A stretch of DNA of 64,000 nt, from the NCBI GenBank assembly GCA_042093895.1, contig JBELEI010000003.1:1-64000 (forward strand), read 5' to 3'. The DNA comes from Cognatiyoonia sp042093895. GTDB lineage: Bacteria > Pseudomonadota > Alphaproteobacteria > Rhodobacterales > Rhodobacteraceae. Numbering within the stretch: position 1 is the first letter of the stretch; every line of letters begins with the position of its first letter. The notes under the pieces were generated by a model. The model saw only the letters and a list, made by a program, of their open reading frames with translations, had not been told where the DNA came from and ran no database searches. Below are positions 42,992 to 49,680 of the stretch, piece after piece. The translations under genes and the position numbers were made by a program.

Positions 42992-44562
42992 CAGGCGGCC
43001 TCCGTGATCCGGGCCCGGCCAGCGAGCGCATAAAAATAGTCGAGCGTATCGAAGCGGTAGGCGTCCAGCGACAGCCCGTTCTGCTCGGCCAGCCTCAGCT
43101 TGGCCATGGTCATGTCGATGCTCGGTAGCAGGTAATAATCGCGCGGCGCTTCGTTCAATTCGTCCATTCGCACGGCAATCGTGATGTCGGGCACCAGGCC
43201 AGTATCGAGACGGATGCGCCATCGCAGGGAACCGCCCTGCGTCTCGAAACACCGGGCAAGCACTACCGACGCCGTGAACTCGTCATTGATGCGAATGAGG
43301 TCGGTGTCCGGATCCTGCGCCGCCTGTCCTCCACGTTCCGCGACACCGTCGAGGATCCGAGCCACGATGCCGGGGTGCGCCTGCCGCAAGGCGCGGTTGA
43401 TCTCGACGTAACGGTAGTCGCGCTCCGGTTCATAGCCGATCATCTGGTAGGCGCGCAGCAGGCTGCCGAAGCGGCTCCGAAAGGCGCTGGAAGATGGCAG
43501 GCTGTCCTGTTCATCGATGATCAGGCCGGACAAGACGCCTTTCTGCTTCAGTACGCTGCGCAGGGCTTCGAGCAGTTCGGCATCCGTGAAATGCTGACTG
43601 CGCGCGTCGACGATTTTGCGCGCACGCAGGAACAGCACCTCGTCCACAATGGCGGGGTAGGCGCCCTCCGCCCGGATCCACATTTCGCGTGGGTTCACCA
43701 CCCGGCGCTGCTTCAGCTTGTAGGACACCTTGTTGTAAACGTTGTTGCCGATGTATTTTTCGTTGGTCAGGACCTGGTGCACCGATGCTCGGGACCATGG
43801 CCGCTCAAGATCCGTCAGATGCCCTTCGGTATTCAGGGTTTCCGCAATCTCACGCTCCGAGCGGCCATCCTCAACGAACATTCGGTACATGCGGCGCACG
43901 ACATCCTGTTCCTGCTCAGGGCCCGGAACGAGAACGACACGGTCGGTCTGAAGGCTCTTCTGCTCGCCGCGGGACAATGCACCCTTCGGGTTGCCATGTT
44001 CGTCGATCAGAACCCGGCGCAGGCCGTATCCAGCCGCACCGCCTTGGCGGTACCCCATCTCCACCAGGCGGCATTGCCCGGCGAAGACCTTCACTGAAAG
44101 CTCGCGGCTGTATTCGCCCGCCATGACCCGCTTTACGGTTTTCAGAAGGTTGGAGCCGATGCTTCCGTCGTTTTCGAACTGCTCGCCACAATAATGGACC
44201 CGGATCCCGGCGCGAGAGCAGACATGCTCGTGGTAGGCCCCTTCATCAGCATCCTGAAACCGGCCCCAGCGGCTGACGTCATAGACCAGAATGGCCTTGA
44301 AATCCGCTTGACCGGTTCGGACCTCGGCCATCAGGTTCTGCAGCGCCTCGCGGCCGTCCAACCGCAACCCGGACCGACCGGTGTCCTCAAAGACGCGCAG
44401 GATCTGCAGGCCCCGGGCGGTGGCGTAATTGCGAATGATGTCGAGTTGGTTCTCAGTCGAGTACTTCTGGTGATCGGTCGACATCCGCACATAGGCGACG
44501 GCTGGGATATCCAGTCCGGCCTCGCCGCCTTTGTCCTCGCTGTTGTATCGACCGTTATTCAA
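42991..44562 (-). CDS. Second large serine recombinase (first gene of the operon)
   Basis: 523 aa from TTG 44562 with AAGGA upstream. Catalytic domain: Tyr-Val-Arg-Met-Ser-Thr (residues 24-29, catalytic Ser at about 28), Tyr-Asp-Val-Ser-Arg-Trp-Gly-Arg near 95, and a Cys-x-Glu-Gln-Phe-Glu-Asn-Asp segment. The Recombinase domain (about 180-300) has Gly-Tyr-Gly-Leu-Arg-Arg, Leu-Thr-Asn-Glu-Lys-Tyr-Ile-Gly-Asn-Asn-Val-Tyr-Asn. A long C-terminal part without a cysteine ribbon follows. It differs clearly from the recombinase at 1613 in every motif flank. It forms a coupled operon with two ParB-like genes and is probably the mover of a separate small element. Confidence 0.9.
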   Translation of the reverse strand: MNNGRYNSEDKGGEAGLDIPAVAYVRMSTDHQKYSTENQLDIIRNYATARGLQILRVFEDTGRSGLRLDGREALQNLMAEVRTGQADFKAILVYDVSRWGRFQDADEGAYHEHVCSRAGIRVHYCGEQFENDGSIGSNLLKTVKRVMAGEYSRELSVKVFAGQCRLVEMGYRQGGAAGYGLRRVLIDEHGNPKGALSRGEQKSLQTDRVVLVPGPEQEQDVVRRMYRMFVEDGRSEREIAETLNTEGHLTDLERPWSRASVHQVLTNEKYIGNNVYNKVSYKLKQRRVVNPREMWIRAEGAYPAIVDEVLFLRARKIVDARSQHFTDAELLEALRSVLKQKGVLSGLIIDEQDSLPSSSAFRSRFGSLLRAYQMIGYEPERDYRYVEINRALRQAHPGIVARILDGVAERGGQAAQDPDTDLIRINDEFTASVVLARCFETQGGSLRWRIRLDTGLVPDITIAVRMDELNEAPRDYYLLPSIDMTMAKLRLAEQNGLSLDAYRFDTLDYFYALAGRARITEAA

Positions 44563-44812
44563 ATCGGGTTTTCCTTTTCAGCCTTGTTTGGTTTCTATTT
44601 TTCCATCTGACACAAGCGCGTCTGGAAAGTCGTTTCCTGAAACGGGCAAGGTTTTTCCGTTTGCCCGGCTTTCATTTTTCAAATTCCAATTCATTACTGC
44701 GCTCCTAAAATCAGTAGTGTCCGTCAAGCGCGGTCCAATGACCCGCAACGGACAAGATCGACTCCCGCCGTTTTCATGGTTCTTCAACTGTTTAACGAAG
44801 AAGGACGTGAAA
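44563..44812. promoter_or_regulatory. Divergent promoter region of the recombinase-ParB operon and small HTH gene
   Basis: 250 bases, clearly more AT-rich than the flanking genes. The recombinase starts at its left edge (TTG 44562) and the small HTH gene at its right edge (ATG 44813). An in-frame upstream extension of the HTH gene exists but lacks a ribosome site. Separate promoters for both directions should lie here; no exact box is assigned. Confidence 0.45.
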
Positions 44813-45118
44813 ATGCGCGTGAAGATGGGCACAGTTGTGCCGAAAATGGGCACATTTGTGCACCTGGTCGAAGAACCAACCGATTATCGAACCGCCATAG
44901 CGATGGCTCTGCACGAAGAGTTGGACGACACACACAGGGCAATCAAAATGGCCATGCGCTGGACGGGTGCCAGCGAACGCACCGTGAAGTACTGGTTCTC
45001 GGGCGAGCGGGGGCCGAGCGGCGACCATCTGATCGCCCTCGCGCGGCATTCGGATGCTGTGCTCTATGTTGTTCTTGCACTTGCGGGCCGCCACATTGTC
45101 GAGGAGGCGGACGACTGA
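44813..45118 (+). CDS. Small HTH protein of unknown function
   Basis: 101 aa, AAGGA 8 bases before ATG 44813. A repeat at the N-terminus (Lys-Met-Gly-Thr-Val-Val-Pro-Lys-Met-Gly-Thr-Phe-Val) is followed by a helical domain with Arg-Thr-Ala-Ile-Ala-Met-Ala-Leu-His-Glu-Glu-Leu, Met-Arg-Trp-Thr-Gly-Ala-Ser-Glu-Arg-Thr-Val-Lys-Tyr-Trp (HTH), Gly-Pro-Ser-Gly-Asp-His-Leu-Ile-Ala-Leu-Ala-Arg. It resembles Cro-like regulators. The gene contains two palindromes 21 bases apart near its start, which may be its own binding sites (autoregulation, inference). It diverges from the recombinase-ParB operon and may control it. Confidence 0.7.
   Translation: MRVKMGTVVPKMGTFVHLVEEPTDYRTAIAMALHEELDDTHRAIKMAMRWTGASERTVKYWFSGERGPSGDHLIALARHSDAVLYVVLALAGRHIVEEADD
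44828..44862. repeat. Two palindromic half-copies GGCACAnnTGTGC(C/A), 21 bases apart
   Basis: GGCACAGTTGTGCC (44828-44841) and GGCACATTTGTGCA (44849-44862) have starts 21 bases apart, two turns of the helix, inside the first codons of the small HTH gene. The arrangement fits paired operators for a dimeric regulator. It also produces the repeated peptide in the protein. Confidence 0.6.
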
Positions 45119-45155
45119 CTGTGTTTCCAAGGCTGGGAAGGCGGGTGATCGACGG

Positions 45156-45183
45156 CTTGTTTTGTGTGCGTTTTTGGTTATAT
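45156..45183 (+). promoter_or_regulatory. Promoter of the toxin-antitoxin operon
   Basis: TTGTTT at 45156-45161 and TATATT at 45178-45183 with a 16-base spacer form a good sigma-70-type promoter, ending 31 bases before the antitoxin ATG at 45215. Confidence 0.6.
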
Positions 45184-45214
45184 TGAATACATGCGAGATG
45201 AGAGGTGCCGTGCC

Positions 45215-45469
45215 ATGTCCCGAACGACCACGATGACCGTCCGCCTTGGTGGGGCCCTGAGTGACTTTGTGTCGGCCAATGTAGGCGATGACGGGTCCTA
45301 TGAGAACGTCAGTGAGTACATCCGCGACCTGATCCGGCGTGACAAAGAGAGGGCGGAGCAGAAAGCCTTCAACCGGCTGAAGGGCGAGCTGACCCACGCG
45401 TTCGCAGCGCCCGAGGAGACGTATCAACCGCTGACGGCAGCCGAGGTGATTGCGCGGAACAGGGCCTGA
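45215..45469 (+). CDS. ParD-like antitoxin, ribbon-helix-helix
   Basis: 84 aa. ATG 45215 has AGAGGTG upstream; an in-frame ATG at 45191 has no site. N-terminal ribbon-helix-helix: Thr-Met-Thr-Val-Arg-Leu-Gly-Gly-Ala-Leu-Ser-Asp-Phe-Val, then Tyr-Glu-Asn-Val-Ser-Glu-Tyr-Ile-Arg-Asp-Leu-Ile-Arg-Arg-Asp, the typical second helix of ParD/CopG antitoxins. The C-terminal half is acidic and helical and would wrap the toxin. It binds its promoter and represses the pair. The toxin gene follows after four bases. Confidence 0.88.
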   Translation: MSRTTTMTVRLGGALSDFVSANVGDDGSYENVSEYIRDLIRRDKERAEQKAFNRLKGELTHAFAAPEETYQPLTAAEVIARNRA

Positions 45470-45473
45470 TCCG

Positions 45474-45791
45474 ATGCCCGCCGTTCGAATCCAGGAAGGG
45501 GCGTCCCACCGCCTCGATGACATCTACCGCTACACCCGTGACAGGTGGGGAGATGATCAGGCGGAGAAATACATCACCGGCCTGTTTGCAGCCTTCGACA
45601 AGATCGCTGACCACGGCGTTGCGTCAAAGCCCATCCCGGCCGAGTTCGGCCTCAACGGATTTTTCTTTCGCTACGAACGCCATTTTGTCTACTGGCGACA
45701 TCTCTCGAATGGCGACATCGGGATCGTGACCATCCTGCATGAGCGCATGCATCAGATCGACCGGTTCCGTGATGACTTCGGCCTAGGCTGA
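45474..45791 (+). CDS. ParE/RelE-superfamily toxin
   Basis: 105 aa, ATG 45474 four bases after the antitoxin stop. RelE/ParE fold signs: Ile-Gln-Glu-Gly-Ala-Ser-His-Arg-Leu-Asp-Asp-Ile-Tyr-Arg-Tyr-Thr-Arg-Asp-Arg-Trp-Gly, Ala-Glu-Lys-Tyr-Ile-Thr-Gly-Leu, Tyr-Glu-Arg-His-Phe-Val-Tyr-Trp-Arg, Val-Thr-Ile-Leu-His-Glu-Arg-Met. The ParD-type partner points to a ParE-like gyrase poison, although the exact target is not shown. Its place at the outer edge of the element suggests a stabilising role against loss. Confidence 0.88.
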   Translation: MPAVRIQEGASHRLDDIYRYTRDRWGDDQAEKYITGLFAAFDKIADHGVASKPIPAEFGLNGFFFRYERHFVYWRHLSNGDIGIVTILHERMHQIDRFRDDFGLG

Positions 45792-46244
45792 TCGGCTGAT
45801 TTTCCAATGAGCGTCAGATTTGCGCAGGGTTTCGCGTGGGTCCCTCGGGGTCCGACGCTGGCACGAGAGAGAGTTCGTTGCATGTGTCATTCCCTCCGCC
45901 ATTTCATTCTCAATGATAGAATTAACAATGTCAGGTCAGAGGGCGCTCAGTAGCCGCTCAAAGTTCGTTTTGGGTTGTTATGGTTGATGATCCACGGATG
46001 CCCCAAAGCCGAAGCACTAGTAAAAGAATAGTGCGCCTAGAAATAGGCATTCCAAAATAAACGCTGATGAAATTAGCAGATTTTTCAATCGCTCAAACAT
46101 AGAAAACACCCCAAAATACTCGCTAACGTAACCAGCCAACGCTAGGTCAGATTTGTCAGCGAGGCAAGCGATTGGATTTTACCGCTGCCGAGGCAGTGCT
46201 TGCGACGGTTTGCTAACCCAATCGGTGGCGCGGTTTTCTCTGGA
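45792..46244. other. Right edge of the element, no gene seen
   Basis: 453 bases without a credible gene on either strand; AT-rich in its middle (about 46030-46110). GTCAGATTTG occurs twice (about 45813 and 46147). GC content falls from here on, so the border between foreign and host DNA lies in or near it. No tRNA gene and no match to the left junction at 1192-1232 were found. Confidence 0.45.
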
Positions 46245-47396
46245 TCAAAGCGCGCTAAGCGCCTGTTGGAGATCTGCAATTAGATCTTTTGTTGTTTCCA
46301 GTCCGATATTCAGCCGAACAATGCGCCCTTCAAAATCCCGATTGGGTCGGTCCAAGTCGGGATAAACGACTGCCAGACTGTTCACTCCACCCCAACTGAG
46401 GCCGATTTTAAAAATGCGTAGGGCATTAATGAATTGAATGACTTGTTCGGCAGTTATGCTGGGCTTGAAAACGAATGAGAAAACGCTCGCGGACCCGCTG
46501 AAATCGCGCTTCCAGACTTCATGGCCAGGGCACGTTGGGAGTGCTGGGTGATAAACGCCATCAATAAGGTTATGATCTGCAAGCCAATGCGCAATTTCTA
46601 ACGTCGAACGTTCCAACACATCAAGACGCACAGCCAGCGTTTGAAGCCCTCTGAGGGCCAGACTGCAATCATCGGGTGACACGGCAAGCCCAAGCTGTTG
46701 GTAAATGGGGCCAAGTCTTGCATAGGCCGCGTCATCTCGTGCTGAGACTGATCCAAGTAGTAGGTCACTGTGCCCGCCAACGTATTTCGTAAGAGCCTGC
46801 ATGCTGACATCTACACCATGAGCAAACGCATCAAACATTACGCCTGCTGCGTAAGTGTTATCCAATGCGACAGCGACACCATTTGCGTGCGCCGCGCTTA
46901 CGATCGCTGGAATATCTTGGATTTCCATCGTCACCGAGCCAGGGCTTTCGCACCATATCAGACTGGTGTTCTCGCGGATCAACTCAGAAATACCCACACC
47001 AATTAGAGGATCGTAAGGTTCAACCTCGACATTCAGACCGCGCATCAGGCCCTCGGCCATGGCTTTGTTGGGCCCGTACGCAGAGTGGGGCACCAGAGCA
47101 TGGCTGCCTGCCTGACAATATGACAGGTAAATTAACGCAATCGCAGCTTGACCACCTGGCACAATAAATGTTTCGCGCGCCCCCTCGATCTCTGCGATCC
47201 GAGAGGCGAGCTCTAGTGCTGTCGGCGTGCCATATAGTCCGTATGAATAGCCATTGTCCGCTTGGCGCCAATCGTCCGTGACAGTGGCTTGCTCGTCAAA
47301 GACCACTGTCGAGCCGCGGTAAACCGGCGTTGCAAGAGATTGATAATCCTGCCGCGCGCGCGGCTTTGGGTCGAGGAGTTTGGTTCGCCAATCCAT
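46245..47396 (-). CDS. Cystathionine gamma-synthase/beta-lyase-family PLP enzyme
   Basis: 383 aa, ATG 47396. MetC/MetB-family pattern: Pro-Val-Tyr-Arg-Gly-Ser-Thr-Val-Val-Phe near residue 24-33, Tyr-Gly-Leu-Tyr-Gly-Thr-Pro-Thr, a Glu-Gly-Ala-Arg segment, Leu-Asp-Asn-Thr-Tyr-Ala-Ala-Gly (Asp holds the pyridine nitrogen), Ala-Leu-Thr-Lys-Tyr-Val-Gly-Gly-His-Ser-Asp (PLP Lys near residue 204) and Ser-Trp-Gly-Gly. Such enzymes cleave or exchange at Cys/homocysteine-type side chains. It is last in a leftward operon with an M20 deacylase and an Asp/Glu-racemase-type enzyme and probably acts on an unusual substrate rather than in core methionine synthesis (inference). Confidence 0.85.
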   Translation of the reverse strand: MDWRTKLLDPKPRARQDYQSLATPVYRGSTVVFDEQATVTDDWRQADNGYSYGLYGTPTALELASRIAEIEGARETFIVPGGQAAIALIYLSYCQAGSHALVPHSAYGPNKAMAEGLMRGLNVEVEPYDPLIGVGISELIRENTSLIWCESPGSVTMEIQDIPAIVSAAHANGVAVALDNTYAAGVMFDAFAHGVDVSMQALTKYVGGHSDLLLGSVSARDDAAYARLGPIYQQLGLAVSPDDCSLALRGLQTLAVRLDVLERSTLEIAHWLADHNLIDGVYHPALPTCPGHEVWKRDFSGSASVFSFVFKPSITAEQVIQFINALRIFKIGLSWGGVNSLAVVYPDLDRPNRDFEGRIVRLNIGLETTKDLIADLQQALSAL

Positions 47397-47408
47397 CTAA
47401 ATCTCTTT

Positions 47409-48572
47409 CTAGGTGTTTTGCATTGCGAGGATAGCATGAATGTAAATGCGAATAGCATCTTCAATCTGGTCGATTGAGACATATTCATCCAGCGAATGAC
47501 ATTGCGCCAAATCACCCGGACCACAGATCACTGCCGGGCACCCAAAGTTGGGGGCGTCTGTTGAACCGGGGAATGCGGTGACGGTGACCTTGCCAGAAAC
47601 AGCGGTACAGGCTTCTGTGATGGCGCGCATAACTGGCGAAGCAAGCGGCGTATCAAGCGGCGGTAGATCCAAGAAGGGCGTTCCGATGCTGAATTCTAAG
47701 TCTGGGATTGCTTCTGCTACATGTTCCAACACAGCGTTTAACTCTTGCATAACAGCTTTACTCGTCTCGCCCGGAATCGTGCGTCGGTCGATGTCGATTT
47801 CGCAAAAATCCGGTACGGAGCACGCGTTATCGCCGCCGCGGACGACGCCGACATTGAAACTAGGTACGCCGCATACAGGATCTGGCGTTCGTTTCGAAAG
47901 TTCAGCGCCATATCCTTCGAGCGCCTGAACAACACGCGCCATATGATAGATCGCATTGCGTCCATTCGCGGGCATGCTTGAGTGCGCAGCAAGGCCTGTC
48001 GTTCTGATCGTTGTTAGTATTTGCCCTTTGTGAGCGGCACTGATCTGCAAAAGTGTTGGTTCAGCGACAATTGCAAAATCAACTTTTGGCCCGTTCAGAC
48101 CAAAATCTTTGGACCCGATCATTGCGTGCTCTTCGTCGATGACGCCAGCCACAATGATATCGCCGTTTAACGCATTTTCTTGACGTTGCAGTACGCGAAC
48201 GACTTCCAAGTATGCCGCAAGCCCAGCTTTCATATCGCAAGAACCGCGGCCATAAACTTTGCCGTCTTTGATGGTTGGATCAAAAGGCTGGTCATACCCG
48301 TCGACGCCAACGGTATCCAAATGCCCCGCCAAAAGGATTGTCGGTCCTGTGCCTGATCCCTTTAGAATGCCCCAAACGTTTCTTCGCCCTGGTGCGACCT
48401 CGCGCGAATGGACCTCTAAACCCAGCTCCAAAAGTTTGTCCTGAAAGAGATCCGCCATAGCAGATTCAGCACCGATTTCATTGGGGACACCAAAAGTATT
48501 AACGCTGGCGCAGCGCACCATATCTGATAGGTCGATGACCAGTTGGTCCCGGTCGATTGGCAAGTGCGTCAC
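47409..48572 (-). CDS. M20 metallopeptidase, ArgE/DapE-type deacylase
   Basis: 387 aa. GTG start at 48572 overlaps the preceding stop (GTGA). Zinc-site motifs: Leu-Ala-Gly-His-Leu-Asp-Thr-Val (residues about 80-87, first His/Asp), Tyr-Gly-Arg-Gly-Ser-Cys-Asp-Met-Lys-Ala-Gly (about 107-117), Asp-Glu-Glu-His (general-base Glu near 148-151), Ala-Glu-Pro-Thr, and a C-terminal Gly-Pro-Gly-Asp-Leu-Ala-Gln-Cys-His. It hydrolyses an N-acyl or N-carbamoyl amide bond. Placed between a racemase-type enzyme and a PLP enzyme near creatinase and urate genes, a carbamoyl substrate from hydantoin-type degradation is plausible (inference). Confidence 0.85.
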   Translation of the reverse strand: MTHLPIDRDQLVIDLSDMVRCASVNTFGVPNEIGAESAMADLFQDKLLELGLEVHSREVAPGRRNVWGILKGSGTGPTILLAGHLDTVGVDGYDQPFDPTIKDGKVYGRGSCDMKAGLAAYLEVVRVLQRQENALNGDIIVAGVIDEEHAMIGSKDFGLNGPKVDFAIVAEPTLLQISAAHKGQILTTIRTTGLAAHSSMPANGRNAIYHMARVVQALEGYGAELSKRTPDPVCGVPSFNVGVVRGGDNACSVPDFCEIDIDRRTIPGETSKAVMQELNAVLEHVAEAIPDLEFSIGTPFLDLPPLDTPLASPVMRAITEACTAVSGKVTVTAFPGSTDAPNFGCPAVICGPGDLAQCHSLDEYVSIDQIEDAIRIYIHAILAMQNT

Positions 48573-49369
48573 TTCGCTTTACCCGTTGCCAACTGCGATT
48601 TGAACAGTCGACCAAACCCTTCGACCTCATCAGCGATCCCGGCAAGGCGCAATAGGTGCCAAGCCAGTGCATGGTTACTAGCGGTAACAGGTTTGCCCAA
48701 GGCAGCTTCTGCTGGAGCAATGATCTCGGCCGCACGAAGGCTCGTACAAGAAATGAATACGCCGTCGACGTCCTTAGAACTCCCAACGGAAATTGCGGCT
48801 TCCAAAATTGATTGCGGAGCAATGCGTCCGACGACTTCGTCACTGTCCTCGTAGAATGATCCAACGAGCGTGACTTGGATGCCCGCAGCATCAAATCGAT
48901 CTTGCATCGCTTGTGTGACGTCCGGGGTATAGGGCGTCACCAACCCAAGGCGTTCTACGCCAAGCGCATTCAAAGCAGCTTTTGCTGCGGTTAATGGGTT
49001 GGATGAGGGGACCCCGGGGTGCTTACCGTCAATGATAGAGGCAACGCGATCTTCGCCGATGATCGTCGAACCAGATGTGCAGCCGTACCCAATCGCATCA
49101 AGGCGGAGATAGTCCGGTAACAGCCCTGCCGCAATCGGCAGCTCAGCTTCCATATTGGCAAGCGTTTCAGGTGTAACAACAACATCGTTTGCAAGGCGCG
49201 CATGATAGACCGAAACACCGGGGAGATGCGTCATTAACCGCATTTCCCATTCCATGGTCTGATCAGACTCAAGAACCAATAACCCAAGTCTTGCGCGATC
49301 TCCGGCACCTGCGTCCGCCGCGAAGGCAAGGCGTGAGATCGTGGCGGGCTTCGCTGACATCTTGTTCAC
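48569..49369 (-). CDS. Asp/Glu racemase-superfamily enzyme (maleate isomerase-like)
   Basis: 266 aa. GTG 49369 with AGGA 7 bases upstream is preferred over ATG 49360. Superfamily signs: Leu-Gly-Leu-Leu-Val-Leu-Glu-Ser-Asp-Gln-Thr near residue 28-38, Gly-Tyr-Gly-Cys-Thr-Ser-Gly-Ser (first catalytic Cys near residue 97), Gly-Val-Pro-Ser-Ser, Leu-Val-Thr-Pro-Tyr, and Val-Phe-Ile-Ser-Cys-Thr-Ser-Leu (second Cys near 205), then Lys-Pro-Val-Thr-Ala-Ser-Asn. Two-Cys layout and Val-Thr-Ala-Ser-Asn fit maleate isomerases or arylmalonate decarboxylases. The substrate is unknown. It is the first gene of the leftward operon divergent from creatinase. Confidence 0.83.
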   Translation of the reverse strand: MNKMSAKPATISRLAFAADAGAGDRARLGLLVLESDQTMEWEMRLMTHLPGVSVYHARLANDVVVTPETLANMEAELPIAAGLLPDYLRLDAIGYGCTSGSTIIGEDRVASIIDGKHPGVPSSNPLTAAKAALNALGVERLGLVTPYTPDVTQAMQDRFDAAGIQVTLVGSFYEDSDEVVGRIAPQSILEAAISVGSSKDVDGVFISCTSLRAAEIIAPAEAALGKPVTASNHALAWHLLRLAGIADEVEGFGRLFKSQLATGKAK

Positions 49370-49680
49370 ATCAGTTTCCTATCGAAGTTCAGTTCAGGCG
49401 GCGTGTCTACTGACACTGATCACATCATACATGCTTAACCCCAGTTTGCAGTGCGACTGATAATTTTCCAGTGTTTATGCGACCAGTTATGACGCAAATG
49501 AACGCTCATCTTTTTCAGAACTGGTTTAATTTGGCCCCACAGGTCGGCGATGGCGTCGCCAGCACACTGTGCATACCTGATTTCAACATCCTGAACGCCG
49601 GGAATTTGCTTTGTCGTTTGCGCGATAGGGGAATTCGACTCCTGTTGTGGGGCGCATAGCGCTTGATAGGAGTTTGTTTG
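49370..49680. promoter_or_regulatory. Divergent promoter region between the racemase operon and creatinase
   Basis: 311 bases. No operator is assigned. A minus-strand open frame covers much of it (see rejected items). AT-rich stretches near 49450-49530 may hold promoter boxes for both directions. Creatinase has AGGAG 8 bases before ATG 49681. Confidence 0.4.

Noticed and set aside
44531..44812. Extension of the small HTH gene to 44531 or 44738.
   Set aside because: AAGGA before ATG 44813 is the only good site, and the extended peptide has the make-up of AT-rich noncoding DNA.
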